A DNA stretch of 64,000 nucleotides from Ceratotherium simum simum (taxonomy: Eukaryota; Chordata; Mammalia; Perissodactyla; Rhinocerotidae), in contig NW_004454262.1 in the NCBI RefSeq assembly GCF_000283155.1, positions 3,844,304-3,908,303 of the forward strand, given 5' to 3'. Numbering within the stretch: the first letter of the stretch is position 1; the number at the start of each line of letters is the position of its first letter. The position numbers and the translations under genes are program-made. Below are positions 59,815-64,000 of this stretch, piece by piece. The notes beneath the pieces are model-generated. The model searched no databases and had not been told where the DNA came from. It saw only the letters and a program-made list of their open reading frames with translations.

Positions 59815-59896
59815 CAAATGCCAGAAAATTCTTGGGAAAAATGCAGCACTCTGGGAATATGAAGTTTATAAATTTAAAGAAATTGGACAGCTTAAG
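59815..59896 (+). CDS. VPS41: VPS41 coding exon (about residues 417-443)
   Basis: This 82-nt exon completes Arg416 and encodes KCQKILGKNAALWEYEV then YKFKEIGQLK. Phase 2 in, phase 0 out. Acceptor TGCCAG, donor GTAAGC. It forms solenoid helices and shows no change from human as I recall it. Confidence 0.97.
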
Positions 59897-60299
59897 GTAA
59901 GCAAATCTTTGTTTTTCACTCTTAATTTTTGCATGTAGAGTTGAGATGGAAATAAAGTTAAGACAATAGTAGTCAGTTCTTTATTGGAAAGTGAGTATTA
60001 TCTCAGCTGGAAAGAAGAATCCACCCTTTAGAAATTAGTTTCAAAATATAACCCTAGTTTATATTTTATGTGTATAAAATATGTACAATATTACATATAT
60101 GATGTGTTCATTTTCTTATCTCCTTCCAATTCTCTCTGTTCAGATGAAGTTTTCCTGTTCTTTTCAATGAATGTGGAAAACAGGTATAATCTCATCCATT
60201 TCAAATGTACTGAAGAATTAATGCATTTTTCAAATAATATTTTACTTGCTAGAAGACAAATGGAAAAGTTTGACTGTGTAGCTCTAACAAAGAGTTTTG

Positions 60300-60530
60300 A
60301 TATTTCATTTTTTTTTTATAGTTTTATTTATTTATTTATTTCCCCAAAGCCCCAGTAGATAGTTGTATGTCATAGTTGCACATCCTTCTAGTTGCTGTAT
60401 GTGGGACTCGGCCTCAGCATGATCGGAGAAGTAGTGCATCGGTGTGCGCCCGATCTGAACCCGGGCCGCCAGCAGCAGAGCGCATGCACTTAACCGCTAA
60501 GCCATGGGGCCGGCCCAATATTTCACTTTT
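60300..60530 (-). mobile_element. ERE-type SINE with imperfect target-site duplication, antisense
   Basis: Body about 60311-60516: TTTATTTATTTATTTCCCC, then CAAAGCCCCAGTAGATAG and the rest of the body, ending GGGGCCGGCCC. The flanks ATATTTCATTTTT and ATATTTCACTTTT (60518-60530) match with one difference. The body carries a small deletion in the GGATC region (CGCCCGATCTGAAC). Confidence 0.9.
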
Positions 60531-60653
60531 TTATCTTTTAACTTAGTGCACAATCTCCAAATTAATGAAGTATTCCTATGTTTTTTTAAAACATTTTTTC
60601 AAACTTTGCAATATTTGTGGGCCTTTTCAGTGCTCTCTTGGAATGATGCTTTT

Positions 60654-60846
60654 AAAAATTCCCAGTTAGGACTGTGGTTACCAGGGGCAGTGGGGGTGGG
60701 GGGAGGGGAGTGGGAGGTGGGCACAAGGGGTGAAGGGAGTCATATATATGGTGATGGACAAACAAAAATGTACAACCCAAAATTTCACAATGTTAGAAAC
60801 CATTAAAACATCAATAAAAAAAAATAAAAAAAAAAATTCCCAGTTA
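60654..60846 (+). mobile_element. Very short young L1 tail with 15-bp target-site duplication
   Basis: Body 60669-60831: TGTGGTTACCAGGGGCAG, a G-rich run, GCACAAGGGGTGAAGGGAG, then the A-rich end. Flanked by AAAAATTCCCAGTTA at 60654-60668 and 60832-60846, exact. Nearly identical to the 3' part of the L1 at 41802-42085. Confidence 0.95.
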
Positions 60847-61219
60847 CCCAGCTGGCCAGCCCTGTGCCTCCTCTGTGCTTGCCCCAGAAAAGTTGCTCTT
60901 CCTGGGGGGCTCCCAAGGACACTTCTTTTCATGCTTATTGGGCTGCTCCTGGAGGATCTTGTCCAGTCCTGTGGCTGCGTTTACACTGATGGCTCCATAA
61001 CCTAGACCTGTCTTTTGAATTCCAAATCTATGTTGGAAATGTGTGATGGCCTTTTCTCCTTGTATGTACTGCTGATAATGATCACTTAAATTAATCTGAA
61101 TACATTTCCTTCCCAGATTTGGTCCTTCTTCTTTCATTCTGTGTTTATGATATTGCAGTGTACCCATTCCTCCATGCTTAATAGCTCAAAGCCACTGTCT
61201 TGATGAGAACATCTAACTT

Positions 61220-61830
61220 ACCTCCTTATTCTATGTAATCTCCAATTCTTGTCAGTTTTACCTTGTCACTGTCAATTGGGCCTCTTCTCTTCCCTTACAG
61301 TACCGCTGCCTTAACTCTCAATAGATCTACAGGCAACCGTAACCCAGCGTTAGCTGTTTGAAAAATAAATCTGCTACTCTCACTTTGCTAATATCTGTTG
61401 TTTCCCTCCTGCCTGTGGGATAAAATCTGAATTCCTTTCATGACCCTGCTTCCCCTTCCTCTGCAGCCTCCTCTGCCTTCAGTGACCCTGTCCCACATCT
61501 GAGCTACTCAGACCTCCCTGAGTACAAAGTGTGCTTTCATGGCGTCATGCCTTTGCCCCTGCTTGTCCCCCTGCCAGGGCACCCTTTCCCTTCTTTCTTT
61601 GCCTGATAGACCCTGGGCATCTGTGATCTCTGTTTCACTATACAAGATGCGCCACAGTACCTTGTTAATCCCTCTCTTATAATACTTACCACATAATATT
61701 GCAATTGGCTGGTTAGATGTCTGCATATCTTCCCTCTGGGGCTGTGAGCTCCTTGGGATGGTGACTCAGTCACCAGTACAAAGCATAGTGATTTGTGTGT
61801 AGTGCACTGCAGAGTCATTTAACAGTGTTT
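61220..61830 (+). mobile_element. L2 LINE 3' region, sense
   Basis: TCCCTCCTGCCTGTGGGATA, TTCATGACCCTGCTTCCCC, a CATGCCTTTGCCCCTGCTTG segment and GGGGCTGTGAGCTCCTTGG follow the L2 3' consensus order. Confidence 0.78.
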
Positions 61831-62325
61831 GGAAATTCGACCCTTAACACACCACTGATATAGCTGAAGAAAACAAGCTATATTTCCCCCTAATTTCAAA
61901 AGATGATTGTGAATTTTTAAAAATTGATATATTTTAGTTGAAGGAAAGAAAGATTAATAGATGACCTATAACTCCATAATTACTTAAGAAGTTGACTTTT
62001 ATCATCTCTGTGACCTTCTTCCTCCTGTTATTTAGATTTTCATTAATTTATCAGGAAGAATATAGAAATAAAGGTTAACCTACGGAATTTCTTTATTCAT
62101 TCATTCATACATACATATATACACCTCGTGTATACGTTTGAAAACATATTGTAATGTGTTGTAAGAAAGTAGAGTTAATTTGAATCTCTTTAAAATAATT
62201 TTCCAAAGTACTTTGTTGTCTTAAATTTTAAAAGTGAAAATATACTTTTATATTTTCTGTGTAATTGGAGTACAGTTTTGTTTTGCCACTTTTTAAAGAA
62301 TTTTTTTTTCCTTTTCCTCCCTTAG

Positions 62326-62418
62326 GCTATAAGTCCTTATTTGCCAAGAGGGGATCCAGTTCTGAAACCACTCATCTATGAAATGATCTTACATGAATTT
62401 TTGGAAAGTGATTATGAG
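62326..62418 (+). CDS. VPS41: VPS41 coding exon (about residues 444-474)
   Basis: This 93-nt exon encodes AISPYLPRGDPVLKPLI then YEMILHEFLESDYE. Phase 0 at both ends. Excellent acceptor (TTTTCCTCCCTTAG), donor GTATGA. It is the last VPS41 exon in the window; the next should begin with a Gly codon (GFATLI in human) downstream of 64000. It lies in the solenoid. Confidence 0.97.
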
Positions 62419-62899
62419 GTATGACATTCTGACATGGTCATATTCACTTATTCTCAATGGAAAATGTTAAGAAATTTAGAAAAATAATACAGTGGAGCAA
62501 CTGGTTTGAAAGACATAGATTTGCAGTTGTGTGTGTCAAATGAAACTGAGGTAGATAAAGTTTGATGACAACTAATGTTTATGTAGACAATGAAAATCTC
62601 TAATCTAGGTACATTTTGAAGAATTTCTTAAAGCTACCTCCTTGGAAGAGTTAAAGATAAGGACTAAGTGCCATTTGGAGGACCTCGTAAATTGAATAGC
62701 AGCTGCTGTTGACGCCTATACTACCCCTAAAGAATTCAGAACTTTCTAAAGCTTGAGACTCAGAACTCGGTTTGCTGAAGGAGGATTCAAGAGAAATTGG
62801 GAGGCAGGAATGGAAGGGGATGGGAAATGATCTGTTTGCTTATTGGTCAAGGAGAAAGGCAGTACTTTGCTATATGGTAATTTTATACACCAAACAACA

Positions 62900-63010
62900 C
62901 TATAAATAGCAATATCCAATTTTACAGATGAGGAAAGTAAAAATTAAAGAAATTAACTTGCCCAAGGCCATACATTTAAAAAATACATGTGCTTGGATTT
63001 GAATTTTAAT
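62900..63010 (-). repeat. MIR SINE core, antisense
   Basis: CAATTTTACAGATGAGGAAA then AACTTGCCCAAGGCCATAC is the reversed MIR core. Confidence 0.75.
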
Positions 63011-63051
63011 TTGATGTTTGCATACATCCAAAATGGATTATAATTTTTAAA

Positions 63052-63150
63052 GTTCATTGATTTAATACACATTTATTCAGGAAATATCTGTTTAGTGCCT
63101 ACTATATTCCAGGAGTATGTGAGGCACTAGGCTGGTGAATGTGAATGAAA
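63052..63150 (-). mobile_element. L2 LINE 3' end, antisense
   Basis: AATACACATTTATTCAGGAA, TTAGTGCCTACTATATTCC and GTGAGGCACTAGGCTGG are the antisense L2 terminus. Confidence 0.72.
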
Positions 63151-63193
63151 TGATCCGTATTGACTGATAGTTCCTAGTCTGTCACACCCAAGC

Positions 63194-63423
63194 ACGTAAA
63201 CCAGCAGATCTCAACAGGGGCTGATTTTGCCCCCCAGCGGACATATGGCAATGTCTGGAGTTATTTTTGGTTGTCACGACTGGGGAGTTGGTGGCAGTTG
63301 GTGGCTAGGAGCCAGCAGGGATGCTGCTAACATCCTACAATGCACAGGATAGCCCCCTTATGACAAAGAATTATCTGTCCTCAAGCGTTAACAATATTGA
63401 GGTTGAGAAACCCTGATGTAAAC
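63194..63423 (+). mobile_element. hAT-Charlie-type MITE with 8-bp target-site duplication
   Basis: Ends CAGCAGATCTCAAC (63202-63215) and GTTGAGAAACCCTG (63402-63415) are imperfect inverted repeats. Inside are ATTTTGCCCCCCAGCGGAC, GGCAATGTCTGGAGTTAT and ACATCCTACAATGCACAGG. The flanking 8-mers ACGTAAAC and ATGTAAAC differ by one transition, as expected for an old 8-bp hAT duplication. Nonautonomous. Confidence 0.9.
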
Positions 63424-64000
63424 AGATAAATTATTATATAATATGCTGGGTGGTCTAATAAAGCTATCAGCAAAGCTTTGTGGCTAAGACTCAGTCTTCT
63501 CCTCCTTCTGACCAGAGGAAAAGAGGAGATTTCTGGTGGGCAGGTTCCAGACAAGACTGGGAAGCCCTTTGTCAGAGCTGTGACTCGTGCTGGGAGGATC
63601 CATAAACCAGGAGATGTGGGACCGTGGGCTGCTCTTCTCCAGCTTCTGCCCAGCCTTCATAGTCTTTCATAAAAGTGGCACCATCCGCAGCTCCTTATGG
63701 AGCTCAGAGGCCTAACCCAGTGATAAGTTTTCATTTTTGGTGCCTCACAGTGTGCTGCAGGTTGTCACTGCCTTCTTATATTCTGACGTTAGGTTTTCAA
63801 GGTAAGGAAGACTTTATTTACAAGTTGCCCCTTTCCCACAAGAATGTGAGGTGGCTTACAAAGAGGTTAACACAGAAATAGAGGTGATCAGGCTAGAGAG
63901 GGGTAAGAGAAGGAACTCCTGTGTTTGAGTGCCTACTGAGTCCTAAACACCTTGTTAAGATCATTTTTTAACCAATAACTGATTCATTTTAAGGAGGGGT

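Larger units (their letters stand above)
59897..62325 (+). other. VPS41: VPS41 intron (2.4 kb)
   Basis: Contains an antisense ERE (60300-60530), a very short young L1 tail (60654-60846) and a sense L2 (61220-61830). I see nothing in 59900-60295, 60850-61215 or 61835-62320 except the strong pyrimidine tract before the acceptor. Confidence 0.87.
1..64000 (+). other. VPS41: VPS41 gene body, internal part (12 coding exons and flanking introns)
   Basis: The twelve exons listed separately splice in frame into one 367-codon stretch that I recognise as VPS41, matching human residues of about 108-474 with only scattered conservative changes. VPS41 is a subunit of the HOPS complex. HOPS works with RAB7, RAB2 and ARL8 at late endosomes and lysosomes to tether membranes and promote SNARE-driven fusion. 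VPS41 also acts in AP-3-linked delivery of lysosomal membrane proteins and in regulated secretion. Known architecture: an N-terminal WD40-like beta-propeller, a TPR-like/CHCR alpha-solenoid and a C-terminal RING-H2. This window holds most of the propeller and the start of the solenoid. The acidic N-terminus, promoter, CHCR and RING are outside. All introns begin GT and end AG, and no exon has a frameshift or stop, so the gene looks intact here. Confidence 0.97.
62419..64000 (+). other. VPS41: VPS41 intron, 5' part (continues beyond the window)
   Basis: Contains an antisense MIR scrap (62900-63010), an antisense L2 3' end (63052-63150) and a hAT element (63194-63423). In 63430-64000 I see no exon in phase with the previous one and no repeat I can name. 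Confidence 0.85.

Noticed and set aside
1..64000. CRISPR array, operon, phage or other undescribed prokaryote-type system
   Set aside because: No regularly spaced repeats with unique spacers, no dense long frames and no ribosome-binding pattern; all large-scale structure is explained by a mammalian gene and its retroposons.

Overview
The window is mammalian nuclear DNA: interrupted exons with GT/AG borders, and introns filled with LINEs, tRNA-derived SINEs, MIR, L2, MaLR LTR pieces and fossil DNA transposons. The SINEs are perissodactyl ERE-type (head motif GGCCGGCCCCGTGGCTTAG). Their body text (for example CTTCTCCGGCCATGCTGAGG and TCCCACATACAGCAACT) differs from the common horse ERE1 text as I remember it. 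A rhinoceros or tapir lineage is therefore somewhat favoured over Equus, but this is inference from memory.

The only protein-coding gene I can support is VPS41, on the + strand, in its middle part. Twelve consecutive coding exons (3184-3246, 6364-6429, 26250-26369, 27744-27890, 33777-33843, 48105-48202, 51675-51804, 53283-53398, 54677-54733, 58347-58408, 59815-59896, 62326-62418) join in frame without a stop to give 367 codons. These correspond to about residues 108-474 of the ~854-residue human protein (numbering from memory). They cover most of the N-terminal beta-propeller and the start of the alpha-helical solenoid. The start codon, first exons, CHCR and RING region lie outside the window. 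VPS41 is a HOPS subunit that tethers late endosomes, autophagosomes and AP-3 carriers to lysosomes.

Layout: 1-3.2 kb is intron with two EREs and an old LINE. 3.2-6.4 kb holds two exons around an antisense L2. 6.4-26.2 kb is one large intron with three antisense L1 pieces, two EREs and a nested SINE/L1 site. 26.2-33.8 kb holds three exons, one of them bracketed by opposite-strand EREs. 33.8-48.1 kb is a 14-kb intron with a Tigger transposon inside an L1, a young L1 tail, a HAL1/L1M-like stretch and an ERE. 48.1-62.4 kb is the exon-dense part, with an L2 carrying two opposite-strand EREs and a second young L1 tail. 62.4-64 kb is intron with a hAT element that still has its target duplication.

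I found no operon, CRISPR array, convincing RNA gene or new biological system. The points most worth checking are the inverted SINE pair around the 147-nt exon with a weak donor, the inverted SINE pair at 55.7-56.3 kb, the nested insertions, a perfect 12-bp hairpin, and an unassigned open stretch at 58.5-59.3 kb.
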